From: Gordionus sp. m RMFG-2023
Taxonomy: Eukaryota; Nematomorpha; Gordioida; Chordodea; Parachordodidae
Assembly: GCF_954871325.1 (NCBI RefSeq)
Contig: NC_088777.1
Location: forward strand, 44,555,366-44,619,365
Reading direction: 5' to 3'
DNA: 64,000 nucleotides
This document shows, piece by piece, positions 11,733 to 23,290 of the stretch. Both the position numbers and the translations under genes were made by a program. Positions within the stretch are counted from its first letter, which is position 1. Each line of letters begins with the position of its first letter. The notes under the pieces are model-generated. The model made no database searches and was not told where the DNA came from. It was given only the letters and a program-made list of their open reading frames with translations.

Positions 11733-12034
11733 ATTATGTACGATGTTTACAAGTTTATAACATCTAAATTTTCAAAAATCTCTAGCTACAATATTTATTC
11801 TTGAAACAATTGTTTGTGGTTTTGAAAATATATGTCATATTACATTTTTTTTTCACAATTGAGGATGTAATCATTGAGGCCAAGAAAATTTACATAAGAA
11901 TAGTCGTATTTTAGAATTGTGTCATTTTAATATACACAAGCCCATTATTAATTTTAAAAAGCAATGAAAATTAATTTACCAAGTTTGACGCGTTTAATTA
12001 ATTTAAAATAAATCGATGCTGCTCAAATAAATAT

Positions 12035-13844
12035 TAAGGTATCGAGCCGAATCGGAAACCAGAAATAACCCGTTATTATCTACCGAACCGTAACCGCTAC
12101 AAGAGAATTTTGAAAAGAGAAAACTGAAATGTTATAAATATCATCTTACCGGTTTAACCCGGTTCATAACGGTTAAAATAATATTTATTTATTTTTTGGG
12201 TCTAATTTTAAAAAAAATTAGTAGGAGACCGGATATCTATGAGCCCCAGATTTTGGCAAGCCTTGGAGTCTTCTTCTAGAGTTCAACACTAACGTTTAAT
12301 TTTTTAACTAAATATTGTATAACTATATTATGCATATGTGGCTATAAAATTTTTTAATATCGGATCACATATAAAATTAAAACACAGTATATGATTTATA
12401 CCCAAAACCTATTTTTAAATGTTGTAATTTCTCAAAAAAAATAATAAATAAAAAAGTTTTTAATTTAACTATCTTATATAAAAGAAATTCTTTTTAAAAT
12501 TCTTTATTTGAATAAAAAAAATATTACATTAGTGATCTGCATCGGGTCTAATTTTTCAGGCTAGCCCGGCCGGAAATATTAAAGTCATGTCGGCCCGGCC
12601 CGAATCTATTTAAACATAGAAATTGATTCTTATAATTACTCAAAATAAAAGATATATGTTATATGAATATGAAGTCTAGTTTCTATAAATAAAATAAAAT
12701 TCAACATATAATTGATAAATTTAAATATTTTTAAAAAGATTCCAAGGCCCGACCAGACTAGATTTATTTTAAAATATATCAAGCCCGAACCCGATTTTTT
12801 TTAAAAAATAGGCCCAACCCGTACCCAAGCCAGATCTCTAGTTTACATAACCAAAAAATTAAATATTAAAGATAAGGAATTTTTAAAATTTATTGAAAAT
12901 TTGAATATGGCAAAAAATTATAATAGAAAAAAAACAACTATCAATTGTGAAATCTTGAATATATTTAATGAAAATCCGTACTTGATAGCCGTTAAGGCGG
13001 AAACAAATTTAAGTTATGGACCAGTAAAAAGATATAAATCAAGATTAATGAGATAACAATATTTTAAATTGTCTACATCAATACAAATATTCAAGAAGGG
13101 GTAAGAAACTAAATTATACAATTGCCTATTAGCATCTAAATTATTTATAGGTCTTTTTTTTGAAATGCTCTTTTTGGGCACATGGATCTAGTAATTTTAA
13201 TCCATTCTTTATTTTTAAATTGTCAATAAATTTTACTAATTTTTTATAACTATTTTCCACTAGGGTTATTTTTATCAATAAAGATGTTGCAATAAGATAA
13301 ATATATATATCATTTCTTTATTGAAAAAATGATCAATATTTTGCAGTTCAAAAGCACCTCACGAGAAATCTTATCCTACCTCGCTATACTTCATCCTTTC
13401 CCAAAAAAATTTCCGAAAAATTAATACTGTTAAAAAAATATAATTTTTAAAGAAATTATTTTTATGTATAGCATAAAAGTAAATAAGTGGAATAAAATTA
13501 TATATTATTTGTTGAATATTATAAAGTAATATATAGACGTTTGTTTTTTAGGGCTCAGAACGCTCCCCAGTCTCCCTACATCTTTTTATTTGTAATTTTT
13601 TCATATATTTTCTTTAATATTTGTTTGGTTATTATTTTTAAAAAAAATATTTTAGAATATCAGATGTCATCAAAATTATATGAGATGATGATTAATTATA
13701 AAAATCTAAAACATAAAAACCAGAACGAAATGGGGAAACTGTAAACCGGAATGAACCGAAATAGAACTAACCGGTTTTAAAATTTAAAACCAAAAACTGG
13801 AATGGAACGGAACGGAAACAGGCTACCATCGGGTTGATACCCTG
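12035..13844. mobile_element. 1.8-kb hAT-like element with ACCGG/GGAAC subterminal motifs
   Basis: A perfect 8-bp duplication ATAAATAT (12027-12034, 13845-13852) flanks inverted ends TAAGGTATCGAGCCGA and TCGGGTTGATACCCTG. The subterminal zones are rich in ACCGGTT, ACCCGGTT, GGAATGG and GGAACGG words (12045-12180 and 13740-13830). A G2 MITE (12530-12840) is nested inside. About 63 open codons (12865-13053, plus strand) follow it but resemble no transposase I can name. Confidence 0.82.
12530..12840. mobile_element. Family G2 MITE nested in the 12035-13844 element
   Basis: Ends TAGTGATCTGCATCGGG and CCAGATCTCTA are inverted, with imperfect flanking duplicates TATTACAT / GTTTACAT (6 of 8). Its AT-rich core (ATAGAAATTGATTCTTATAA, AACATATAATTGATAAATTT) is the reverse complement of the core of the 30419-30796 copy. 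That shows it is the same family inserted in the opposite orientation. Confidence 0.85.
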
Positions 13845-13852
13845 ATAAATAT

Positions 13853-14234
13853 ATACAATTTAACGATGACAAAATTTTGGTCTCGAGAGACCAATTGAAT
13901 AACATTCTAAGACATCCGATTTAAATTATTGGAAAGCTGGTAGAGATTTTGGGCATATCAGTTTATTTTATAATCTTTTAAAAGAGACTAGTGTTTTCGG
14001 ATCTGTAATTTTCTAATTTTTATGGTTTACACATGGGCTTTCATTTGATTAATATTTTTATAATTTTTAATGGGTAGCCAAAATCTAATTTCAAGACTTC
14101 TGCGCAAGCCAAATAATAAATAGATAGGTTGCCTTAAGGTAGTACCTATTAAATAGTATTTTGTTTATTTTTCATTTAGATAGGTACTTACATTTATTTA
14201 TAATATATATTTAAAAAATCGTGAATTTTGGAAA
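13853..14234. other. No gene recognised
   Basis: AT-rich spacer between the 12035-13844 element and the SINE. No coding frame or repeat arm was seen. Confidence 0.4.
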
Positions 14235-14418
14235 GTGTATATGGCCTAGTCGGCAAGAGCGTCGCTTATCAATTATGTTTTGAGTTCGTATCCCAGCAAA
14301 GATCATATTATTTATCCTAATACAATTTGGTGGTTCCGTCCTTGGGGGAATGATATATATAGGAGGCCGGACTCGACCACATTATTCCGTTATAATATAT
14401 GTTAAATAATAAAAATCT
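14235..14418 (+). mobile_element. tRNA-derived SINE
   Basis: A pol III A box TGGCCTAGTCGG (14242-14253) and a B box GAGTTCGTATCCC (14282-14294) sit at tRNA-like spacing. They are followed by a non-tRNA body (GGTGGTTCCGTCCTTGGGGG...) and an A/T-rich AATAATAAAAATC tail. This is the classic tRNA-SINE layout. The head does not fold into an intact tRNA, so it is not a tRNA gene. Confidence 0.78.
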
Positions 14419-15842
14419 TATTTCATTTTAGTAAATTTTGGTCGGTATTTAGCAAATTAGGTTGGTATTTAAAAAAATGCTATACGTTGACTTGGTAGTA
14501 TCTATCATTAGCCTATCAATATTGGAAGGTGAGATTGATAATTTGTGCGAAAAGGCGCAGGCGGGCTAAAATAAATTACGTGGAGGCTGACGACAACATC
14601 CTGAATGTAGTTTTATATCTAATTATATAAACAAAATTAAATACAGTTGTAATCAGCTTTGAAATATGGACCAAATGGGGTTCTGATTGTGTTGTAATCT
14701 GTATCTACATGAAAAGATTTCCACTAGATGCTAAACCCCCTCAAAAACTTATGCTTACCCCCCCCCCCCTTCCAAACATTTTTCGCCACCTAGCATATTG
14801 TATGACATGAATATGAGTTTTTTGAAGATGTTTGATCCTTTTAAATTGCAATAGCAGAAAGTTTTATTTGGAAAATGATGTTTATGATTGTTTGAAATAT
14901 ATGAAGGTTGATGATCAGCAATATCATTGTATTATAATAGGCCTATAAACATTATAAATTTTTAATTTTGTCCTATTTCATCTAAAAATTAATCCCCCAA
15001 TAAATTTATCCTACCTCCTACTCCCCTCAGGAAAAATGGGATGCAAAGTGACCCCACCCACTCAATATGACGCTGATTATAACGGATTCCTGTTCTTTGT
15101 CATTTTAAAAAGGGTTCTGGTTCCTATAAATGTTAAAATGAAATAGGTTCGTATTATGATTATTTTAATATAAAACTAAAATATTATTTTTTTTAAACTT
15201 TATTTAAATAAAATAACAGGACCAATTTTTTAAAAAATTGTGTCCTAATTCTTGGAAAATAGGGTGCTACTTGCCTGTTTTTGAAATACATGGAGCTCAC
15301 AATTAACATTATGCAGATGTGATTACATAACACAAATGGTGAACTATTGAAAATGATCTGATGTTAATTGTTGGCCAAATTGATACTTAAAACCTTAAAC
15401 CGCTCTTAGACGGATATAGATTATAGAAGTGATAGATGGAAGTTCCCTTATAATCTTTCTTCTGACAAAATATATTAGATAATGAGCAACTAAATAAGTA
15501 TCTCATTCTTTTGTGAATTAAATATTGCTGAGGAAGAAAAGCCTAGAACTAATTTTCAACTCCATCTATAACTAACAGTCGAATTCCTGCTTGAAATTAA
15601 ACTTCTCAAAAAAATAAAATATAGATTTTTCTCTTTTATAGAATTCTAATGGTATAAATACAATCTAATCAGTGAATAATTATAAATCCATTATGCTTAA
15701 CTACCCTTTGATATTATATAATTATTTTTATGAAATATCTACTAATTAAGTTATTTATCACATTTTCATTTACCTTTATATTATTATTTGTTTATTTTCC
15801 ATTTATAACCCTATTTAATTTATTCACACATTTAGTGGATTA
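14419..15842. other. Upstream region of the EXOG-like gene; no gene recognised
   Basis: No coding sequence is recognised. A C12 tract lies near 14758-14769. The promoter of the EXOG-like gene should be here, but no TATA or initiator motif stands out against the AT background. An in-frame TAA upstream of the ATG at 15843 supports that start. Confidence 0.4.
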
Positions 15843-17027
15843 ATGCTAAATAAAATTGTTATCCTCAAGGTATGCTTTCTCAAAAACATGAAATTATTTT
15901 TGAAATTTTAGAAAAACCTAAGTACACCATATTTTAATGGGTTTATAACTGGTGTGGTTATTAGTTCGAGTGTTGCAGCTTTAACATTTAGCCTTATATT
16001 CTCATATGATAGTTTTAGTATAAATTTTTTAAATTTGATTTATTTTGTTTATATTAGATGAATGGGTTACAAAACGAAGAGCAAAATATATTTTCAAATA
16101 TGGTTTACCCATACATCCTCCTAATATACTCACATATAAAAACCATGTTTTAGCTTATGATGCTTCACGTAAAATACCATTTTGGGTAGCTGAAGTTATA
16201 ACAAAGGATAAAATATTTGGTATAATAAACTAAAGTGATATATAACTTATTATTGGTAGGTCAAGCTAAAAGAGATGACAATAAGTTCCGCCCAGATCCT
16301 AGAGTTCTTCAAGATTTTTCTGCAACTAATGATGACTACAAAAAATCTGGTTGGTCTAGGGGTCATATGAGTGCTGCAGGAAATCACAAAAACAATCAGG
16401 TAATCTAATTAGGATGTGTATATTACTAATAAATTTTAGATTGTCTTCATGTGCTATTATTAAAATAATTTAACTTTTACAAAATTTATTTTTACTTAAG
16501 CAATATATGGATGAATCGTTTTACTTGACAAATATTGTACCCCAGGACTTTGTTAACAATGCAAAATTTTGGAATAAATTTGAAGGATTTTGTAGAAAAC
16601 TTGTTTTGAAATATAAAGAAATTAGAGTCATAACAGGTCCAATTTTTCTTCCAAATGAATTTGAGAATCAAAAAAAATTTATAAAATATGAAGTAAAATG
16701 CTATTTCTAATTTGGATAATATATTAAAAATTATAGGTAATTGGTGAAAATAATGTTGCAGTTCCGACTCATTTATTTAAAATAATATTGGCTGAAGACA
16801 ACATAAATGGGGATTTACATCATGCCTCATTTGTGGTTCCAAATTCTCCTATACCAGATGATAAAGAGTTAATTGACTATTTAATCCCTACCAGAATTAT
16901 TGAAAAAAATGTTGGATACAAATTTTTGAATGAAAAATTACTCAAATCCTCAAATATTTTAGATCTTTGTGATAAAATAGTATGTAGATTTAGATCTAGA
17001 AAGAAAAAAACCAATGATGACATTTAA
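15843..17027 (+). CDS. EXOG: EXOG-like mitochondrial endo/exonuclease, six exons
   Basis: DNA/RNA non-specific nuclease of the EndoG/EXOG (bba-metal) family, which processes DNA ends in mitochondria. Exons by GT-AG boundaries: 15843-15869, 15912-16017, 16058-16219, 16260-16399, 16501-16692, 16737-17027. Phases agree at every junction and give 305 aa. Residues 19-40 form a hydrophobic segment matching the EXOG N-terminal membrane anchor. The core reads YKNHVLAYD (71-79), GWSRGHMSAAGN (129-140) and FYLTNIVPQDFVNN (152-165). Catalytic His134, with Arg132, and metal-site Asn165 and Glu173 keep human EXOG spacing. VIGENNVAVPTHLFK begins exon 6. The usual Pro after RGHM is Ala, as in EndoG. The tail is shorter than human EXOG (368 aa), so the C-terminal wing is reduced. 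SRGHM and NIVPQDF favour EXOG over EndoG. Functionality is inferred from the intact frame. Confidence 0.9.
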
Positions 17028-17036
17028 ATACAAATT

Positions 17037-17042
17037 AATAAA
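17037..17042 (+). promoter_or_regulatory. Candidate polyadenylation signal of the EXOG-like gene
   Basis: AATAAA lies 10 bp after the stop codon. In such AT-rich DNA the hexamer is common, so support comes only from position. Confidence 0.4.
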
Positions 17043-18228
17043 TTTTTTATAGGGTTTTTTATAATAAATTCACTGCAGGGTTAAATTTACAATGTATTTT
17101 TACATTCGACTTTGACATCAATTTCCATTTTAAATTTAATTTATTTTGCCTATTTTATGATATGAAAGCTTTGTAACATAATTATATATTTTTAAAAATT
17201 TCCATTAATTGTGATTTATAGATAATTTAATTTATATAAATGATAATGTTATATAATAAAATTATTGATTTTATACATTTTAACAAGAACATTTGTCAAA
17301 TTATAATAAGGGACATTGCATGATAAATTCACCAAAAAAATAAGATTTTAGATGACTCTTTAAAATAAATGAAACTGCTATTGGTTATATAGTGTGTATA
17401 TTTCATATAAATCAAAATTTTAAAGCTCTAGTTCAAATATCTGCATATTTATGGGCTTTCAAATTTCAATGAGAGCATTAATTTATTTTAATGAATACTA
17501 AATTACCTAGATTTTTTTTAGTCCACAAAGTCACAAATTATATATCATTCTGCAGCTTTCAAAATTCTCCTTAAGAAATAACCCAAATTTATTTTAAAAT
17601 TATCTTCTGTTATATTACTGGTAAAATATAAAAAAGTATTTTGAGAAGACCCTAATTTTGAACAATGAAACATATATGTTTATTACCAATATATTTAAGT
17701 AAAAATATTAATGAGGGAAATAAGAATTTAAATTTTATTGTAAAATGATAAAGTATCTCTTAAAGTTTTTAATTTAGTTTAATATTTTGACAATTGTATT
17801 TGGAATACTTTAAACAGTATTTCTATATTTTATTTCTTATTCTAAAATACTTTCTTTCTACTAAATCAAATTATTTACTATGACATAGGTTTAGTTACAC
17901 TCATTAATTTAGTTTCATCTGGGTAGAAGGTTTGTCGGTATCCTTGAAAAAAAATTGGCATAATTTTATGAAGGGTGGGCCTTCATAATTCACGTTCGCT
18001 CATTGGCAGGTCTATGACCAATGTGCTAGATAAGATAATGAATTTAGGAAGAATATAAAAATCATTTACAGAGGGCGTTATAAATAAAAATAGTTACAAT
18101 ATATTTTCTCTTTATTAGGGTATAAGAAGAATGTATTTTTTAAAAATTCTAATATATATATAATAAATTTACTGGAATAAATAATGTTATGCATATTTTT
18201 ATTTAAAAATATATTATAATTATTTTTA
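17043..18228. other. No gene recognised
   Basis: AT-rich intergenic sequence downstream of the EXOG-like gene. I found no exon, repeat arm or GC island here. Confidence 0.45.
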
Positions 18229-18380
18229 AATAATGTTAAACGGCTAGATGGTTTAGAATTGCCAGCTAAAAAATATTACGCAGGCCTGAAAATTTGTTCA
18301 TAGATGACAGAAAGGTTTGAACATCTATTAACGATCTCGATTAGTCGACTACAAAACGGCTTAGCCGAGATTTTAGGTGA
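18229..18380. mobile_element. Fold-back MITE, family F (partial)
   Basis: TGTTAAACGGCTAGATGG, then TATTACGCAGGCCTGAAAAT, then TTGAACATCTATTAACGA are family F signatures. The right arm is rearranged (ACAAAACGGCTTAGCCG). Confidence 0.75.
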
Positions 18381-18599
18381 ATAAATCGGCCAAATATAAA
18401 TTAGTTAAAAATTCTGCATCGATGCCTTACCTAGCATTAATTATTATTAATTTATTTTATTTATATTTAATGTAAATATTTTATTATTATCAACAAATAA
18501 ACATGATATGATTTAATTATATTTTGAAATGAAAATAAATTTATTTATTTGATGTTTTTTTAATAAAAAAAATAATATGCTGCTCATGTAAATGTAATA

Positions 18600-18775
18600 A
18601 ACCTGCAGAGGTACCATTTGCACGGCCCGGCCCGGTTTTAAATTTTTTAGGCCCGGCCCGGATATTTTAAAAAAAATTTTTATGGCCCGACCCGGCCCGG
18701 ATTTAAAAATTTCAGGCCCGGCTCGGAATTTTTTAAAATTATATTCGACCTGGTATATACAAAAATACACCTATG
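18600..18775. mobile_element. Family G1 MITE, GGCCCG-rich
   Basis: It begins ACCTGCAGAGGTACCATTTG as in the G1 copies at 39128 and 58585. It then alternates (GGCCCG)2-type islands with TTTTAAA tracts four times. The right inverted end is not seen. The GC blocks stand out sharply from the flanking DNA. Confidence 0.75.
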
Positions 18776-18839
18776 AGGTATTTTACCATATTTTTCAGCG
18801 AGTATTATCCCTTATTATTTAAAAAATGCATGTAAAAAG

Positions 18840-19150
18840 CTAATATTTTGAGAATATTATATTGAATTTATAAAAATTATAAAACTGTTATTTATAAAAA
18901 TGGATATTTTGAGCATATACTATAATTTATATTGCATTTATAAAAATAAATCTAATATTCATAAAAATGGTAATAATATTTGTCATATACTATATTTTAT
19001 ATTACATTTAAAAAAAATAAAACTAATATTTAATTTATAAAAATGGAAAATATTTTGAGAATATAATATATTGTATTTAATTTACTATTTAATTTATAAA
19101 ATAAAAATAAATCGCTATTTAAAAAAATGCATGTATTATAAATAGTATTT
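18840..19150. repeat. Degenerate AT-rich tandem repeat
   Basis: Three to four diverged units contain ATTTATAAAAATGG, ATATTTTGAG(A/C)ATAT and TATATTG/TATTGCATTTATAAAA, at spacing near 90-100 bp. Confidence 0.5.
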
Positions 19151-19385
19151 TAAAAATATAATCTAATTACACAATATTAATATAATTTATTTTATAATAT
19201 AAATTTTTAACAAAAGAAGATAATTGTATTATATAATATTGTGAAAAAAAATAATGAAAAATGTTGGATTAAAAACTTTCATGATTCAAGGTAAATATAA
19301 TAAATGCAATAAATATTTGACAGTTTGCAAAGTAAAAAACCAGCATGATTGACGAAACCCTATACTCAAGAAAGATATTAAAAAT

Positions 19386-19790
19386 TCACAAATTATCATG
19401 AAGAAAGAGAAGCATATCTACCTTTTCAGGTTGAAGATTGCTTCTTCTTTCTTCAAGAATTCTCCCAGTAGTGGAAAAATTCCGCTCACAGCTTGCACTT
19501 AAAGCAGGAATTGCCAATTTCGCTAAAATTGGAAATTCGCTTTGATGAGCCGCCCACCACTAACAAATTATCCACCTTAAATGTTTTATCTATTATTTAT
19601 GTAATTATAATATTCATTATTGGGTATTGACATATTACCAGAATTACCATCGCCCCATTTATCATAAAACAATTCAGTTTGTTTAACAACAGTCGTAATT
19701 TGACTGGTTGATGGTATTTCATTTACTTCCTGAGCCTCTTGTAATTTAATATAATCTTTTATATAGTTTTCCGTCATTTTGCGATCTATC
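19386..19790 (-). pseudogene. hAT transposase C-terminus (decayed)
   Basis: On the minus strand one frame reads WWAAHQSEFPILAKLAIPAL, then SASCERNFSTTGRILEERRS, then NLQPEKVDMLLFLHDNL and a TGA at 19386-19388. This is the full hAT dimerisation signature (WW--H---FP, ERNFS--G, RR--L, FLHDNL). Upstream residues (MTENYIKDYI... from about 19777) sit in another frame, with a TAG just before WW, so the copy is broken. It is a different lineage from the 1205-2350 element. Confidence 0.85.
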
Positions 19791-19922
19791 CCTGACTACA
19801 TACGTAATTGCTTGAATTTGGGACAGAGAAAAAGAGAAATAAAATGATACTTGTGTAAAACAAATTTTTAAATTAAAAAATGCTTTATATTAAGTAAAAT
19901 CAATTACAAACTTTAAGAAGTG

Positions 19923-20101
19923 ATATTCCTTTATTTGATTGTTTTGGTAAAATATATTCTAAAAATTTAGATATGAATTATAAAAAAATATATTAATACT
20001 TGAATATTGGGGCTTATTTAAGATATTCCTTTATTTGATTGTTTTGGTAAAATATGTTGTAAAAATTTAGATATGAATTATAAAAAAATATATTAATACT
20101 T
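19923..20101 (+). repeat. Tandem duplication of about 100 bp
   Basis: GATATTCCTTTATTTGATTG and the following approximately 75 bp, ending AAAAAAATATATTAATACTT, occur twice (19923 and 20024) with only a few differences. A recent local duplication is likely. Confidence 0.85.
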
Positions 20102-20239
20102 TGAGTAAATTTGCAGGAAATTAATAATTAGATCGATCTGTGGGTTGTTAGGTAGTGTTAACCATCACCCAATATTATATTAATCATAACTATAATATAA
20201 TCTTATAACCATTAACTATGTAAAAATTTTTATAAAAAA

Positions 20240-20275
20240 TATTAAGGCCCGGCCCGGCCCGGCCCGGATATATTT
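20240..20275. mobile_element. GGCCCG array, remnant of a G-family MITE
   Basis: GGCCCGGCCCGGCCCGGCCC followed by GGATATATTT matches the islands in the G1/G2 elements. Neither terminus is recognisable. Confidence 0.5.
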
Positions 20276-20539
20276 AAAAAAAGTTTTTTTAAATATAATT
20301 TATTAGTGATCTTTACAATCTTCTTTGTAAATATATATTTTATTGATGAATTATATTGTAAATTTTATTAGATAAATAAACAAACTTTTAGGTGAAATCT
20401 TTTATAATTTTTTTTTATCATTTTTGTAAAATTATCATTTATTATTAAATGAGGTGGTTCTTTTTTAATAATTTTTTCTAAATATTTATATTAAACTTTT
20501 TTGATGTTATTTTATATGATCTTTTTAAGGATAATATTT

Positions 20540-21085
20540 TAATGTGACAATTGTCATAATCGTTATTTTTAAAGTTTTTTGATATTTTATGACGAAAATA
20601 GATTAAAATAAGTATTGATAACATGTTTAAATAAAATTTAGTGAAGATGTACCATAGAAAAGTAACAATTGTCATAATCGTTATTATAAAAGTTTTTTGC
20701 ATTTTTTTGACGAAAATAGGTTAAAATAAGTAATGATAACATGTTTAAATAAAATTTAGTGAAGATGTACCATGGAAAAGTAACAATTGTCATAATCGTT
20801 AAAGTTTTTTGAATTTTTTTGACGAAAATAGGTTAAAATAAGTATTGATAACATGTTTAAATAAAAATTCAGTGAAGATGTACCATAGAAAAGTGACAAT
20901 TGTCATAATCGTTATTATAAAAGTTTTTTGAAATTTTTTGACGAAATAGGTTAGAATAAGTATTTACAATATGTTTAAATAAAACTTCAGTGAAGATGTA
21001 CTCTAGATAAGTGATAATTGACATAATCGTTATTTTTAAAGTTATTTGAATTTTTTTGAAGCAAATGGGTTAAAATTAGTGCTAT
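20540..21085 (+). repeat. Minisatellite, about 115-bp unit, five copies
   Basis: GTGACAATTGTCATAATCG recurs near 20544, 20662, 20780, 20893 and 21011. Each copy is followed by AAAGTTTTTTGA, GACGAAAATAGGTTAAAATA and GTGAAGATGTACCATAGAAA. Units differ by a few substitutions and one short deletion (third copy). CAATTG and GACAATTGTC are palindromic within each unit. It has no coding capacity. Confidence 0.93.
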
Positions 21086-21424
21086 AATTAATTTTATAGA
21101 TATAGAAATTAAAATATAAACATTTATTTTCTTTTAAGCTAAACATAATTTGATTGATATATAATCATTCATTAACTCGACATTTTTTTTCCTCTATTTT
21201 TTCACAAAATTGGATGTAAATATTAATAAATTTTTTTATCAAATATTTTTAAAGGTGTCAGGGTTCGTAGATTAAAAATAAATATCGACTTAAAAATTAT
21301 ACAATTTTTATTTTAATTTATACTCCGTAGTATAATTTACAAGTAAGAAATTTAAATTAATGTTTAACTTAGTCTCATAGCCCTTAATATCATTTATAAT
21401 AAAATATTACCTACTTTACAAAAC

Positions 21425-21785
21425 ATAAGTGTATCACGAATTTTGTTATGGGGGTGGGGCATTATTAGGTGGGCCTACCCTCGCTCATAAATTTATTGGA
21501 GATCTTTAGGTCCACTTATTGTACACCTTTGGCTATATTTTAAAAATAATCACGGGTTTTCACTTCTTTTTATAAAAATGATTTTTATTTTAGATTTTGA
21601 ATTATAATCTATAATTAAAAAATTATTAACTTTTACTAATTTATCTTTCAAATTCATAATATATTGTATACATTTTTTTGTATGAGAGCTGTGTAGGGGA
21701 AATTTTTTTTTATTTTAAAATGATATTTACGAGAGCGGGCATATTTAAGATGAGGTTAGGGGCTTTGTTATACGCCTGCTAAAAA
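21425..21785 (-). mobile_element. Family C element, reverse orientation
   Basis: Reverse complements of the family C internal strings are present: GGAGATCTTTAGGTCCACTTATTG, ATTATTAACTTTTACTAAT and TTATACGCC at the right. The poly-C tract is represented by GGGGGTGGGG near 21450. Confidence 0.75.
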
Positions 21786-21789
21786 AATT

Positions 21790-22920
21790 CTCAATATTTC
21801 ACTTTCTAAAATGCATATAAAACAAGATATTACTGATCAAAAAAATATAAAACTCAGAATATTTTGAAAAATGGGAAGAGATAAAAAAAACGATTTTTAA
21901 TATATTTTTGACACCTAAAACCGTTTAAAGAGCGAAAAATTGGTAATTTTTGAAAATGCACTTTATTTAATTTCAAATAGAAACCCGATTGATAACCAAA
22001 ACTGAAAATGTCCATAGAAGAAAATAAATTACTTTTTTTCTGTAGATGTATACCAGTCTGCTTTATATTATCACAAATTCTAGACTGAGATGAACGTTGG
22101 TCTAGGAGTTATGACCTCCTACATGTGTAAAATTGATCAAATTTAACATAAATATGATATTTAAATTTAATATATAATAGTTTTTATTTAAAAATTATGT
22201 CTAAATGAAAGTCCTTTACTTTATTATTTAAAAAAAATATATCTGAGAGGTGGGATATTATTACTTGCATAAATATATCAATCCATTGTTATCAATGTAT
22301 GATCATATGTATACGTTGCAAGTTTGCTCGATAAATGTTATTAATGAATAAATATTTTGATGTAATTAACTAATATATTTAATGCGTTTATCTATCTAAT
22401 TAGGCTAAAATTTATTTTAAAATATATTTGCAATATCAATACATCGATTTAGTTATAATTTAATATCAAAATATAAGATTTTCATATTATAATATTAAAA
22501 TTTCATTTTAAAATGTAAAAATAAAAGAATTTTTCTTATTATTAATATGATTGAATCTTAATATATAAATAAATATAATAATTTTTCTAAAGCATGGTTT
22601 AAGAAAATTACTATTTGTCAATTTATATTACATTATGTATGCAAGAAGCAAATATAAATATGCAAGAAATCTCTGAAAGTAGCTGTTAAAAGTAGGATAT
22701 TTGTCCGAAAGAAATTGCCAATAATATATTAAATGAATAAATATTTTGGACGAAAAATTAAAAATTTTATTCTTTATTTATTGTTGTAAGTGCAAAGGGA
22801 CAAACGTACTCTAGCCCACGTAAAAAACGAGATGCTTAAGTTAGAAAACACATAATACAATATTTCCATGATTTTATAATTTCTCCATCTGAAGAAAAAA
22901 ATTAAAAATATGTTTGAAAA
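21790..22920. other. No gene recognised
   Basis: AT-rich block with no convincing exon. A small imperfect inverted word (TAGGAGTTATGACCTCCTA near 22110) was noted but not interpreted. Confidence 0.4.
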
Positions 22921-22929
22921 AAAAACATT

Positions 22930-23290
22930 CCAAATTTGTGTGCTCCTACTGCTGATTATTTATTGATCCCCAATAAGATCTATTTTATATGATATCATAA
23001 ATTTCAGAAGTTAAAGCGGCGGTATATTTAATAGTCAAAATGTTTGGAAAGAAGTAACTTTCATAAAAAACAATCAGATTTCGACTTCAAGTTATCGGAA
23101 TCAGCTTTGCCCACCTTAAATATTAAGAGAAATGTTTAATTGCTTACTAACAATTCCTAGTTATACTTCATTTCCAGAAAGAAATTGGTCGGTGTCGTAG
23201 CCTTGCATAATTTTTAATAGATAATTATAAGGCGATTGCATATTGTTGATTGGTTGGAATTAAATAATAAATAATATGATTATTATGATA
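22930..23290 (+). pseudogene. hAT transposase C-terminal fragment
   Basis: A short plus-strand frame (about 23130-23200) reads MFNCLLTIPSYTSFPERNWSV, resembling the hAT dimerisation core (LL-IP-SS---ERNWS). Upstream pieces in other frames (SYRNQLCPP) fit the region before it. It is heavily decayed. The W in ERNWS suggests a third hAT lineage, distinct from ERNFS (19.4 kb) and VERVFS (1.6 kb). Confidence 0.55.

Noticed and set aside
12865-13053. Open frame of about 63 codons inside the 1.8-kb hAT-like element
   Set aside because: Length is near chance for this DNA and I could not match it to a transposase.
18513-18770. 85-codon minus-strand frame with GPG/GPGR repeats
   Set aside because: It is the translation of GGCCCG islands of a G1 MITE, not a collagen-like protein.
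20540-21085. CRISPR-like array
   Set aside because: Units are contiguous and roughly 115 bp with no unique spacers. It is a tandem minisatellite in a eukaryotic genome.
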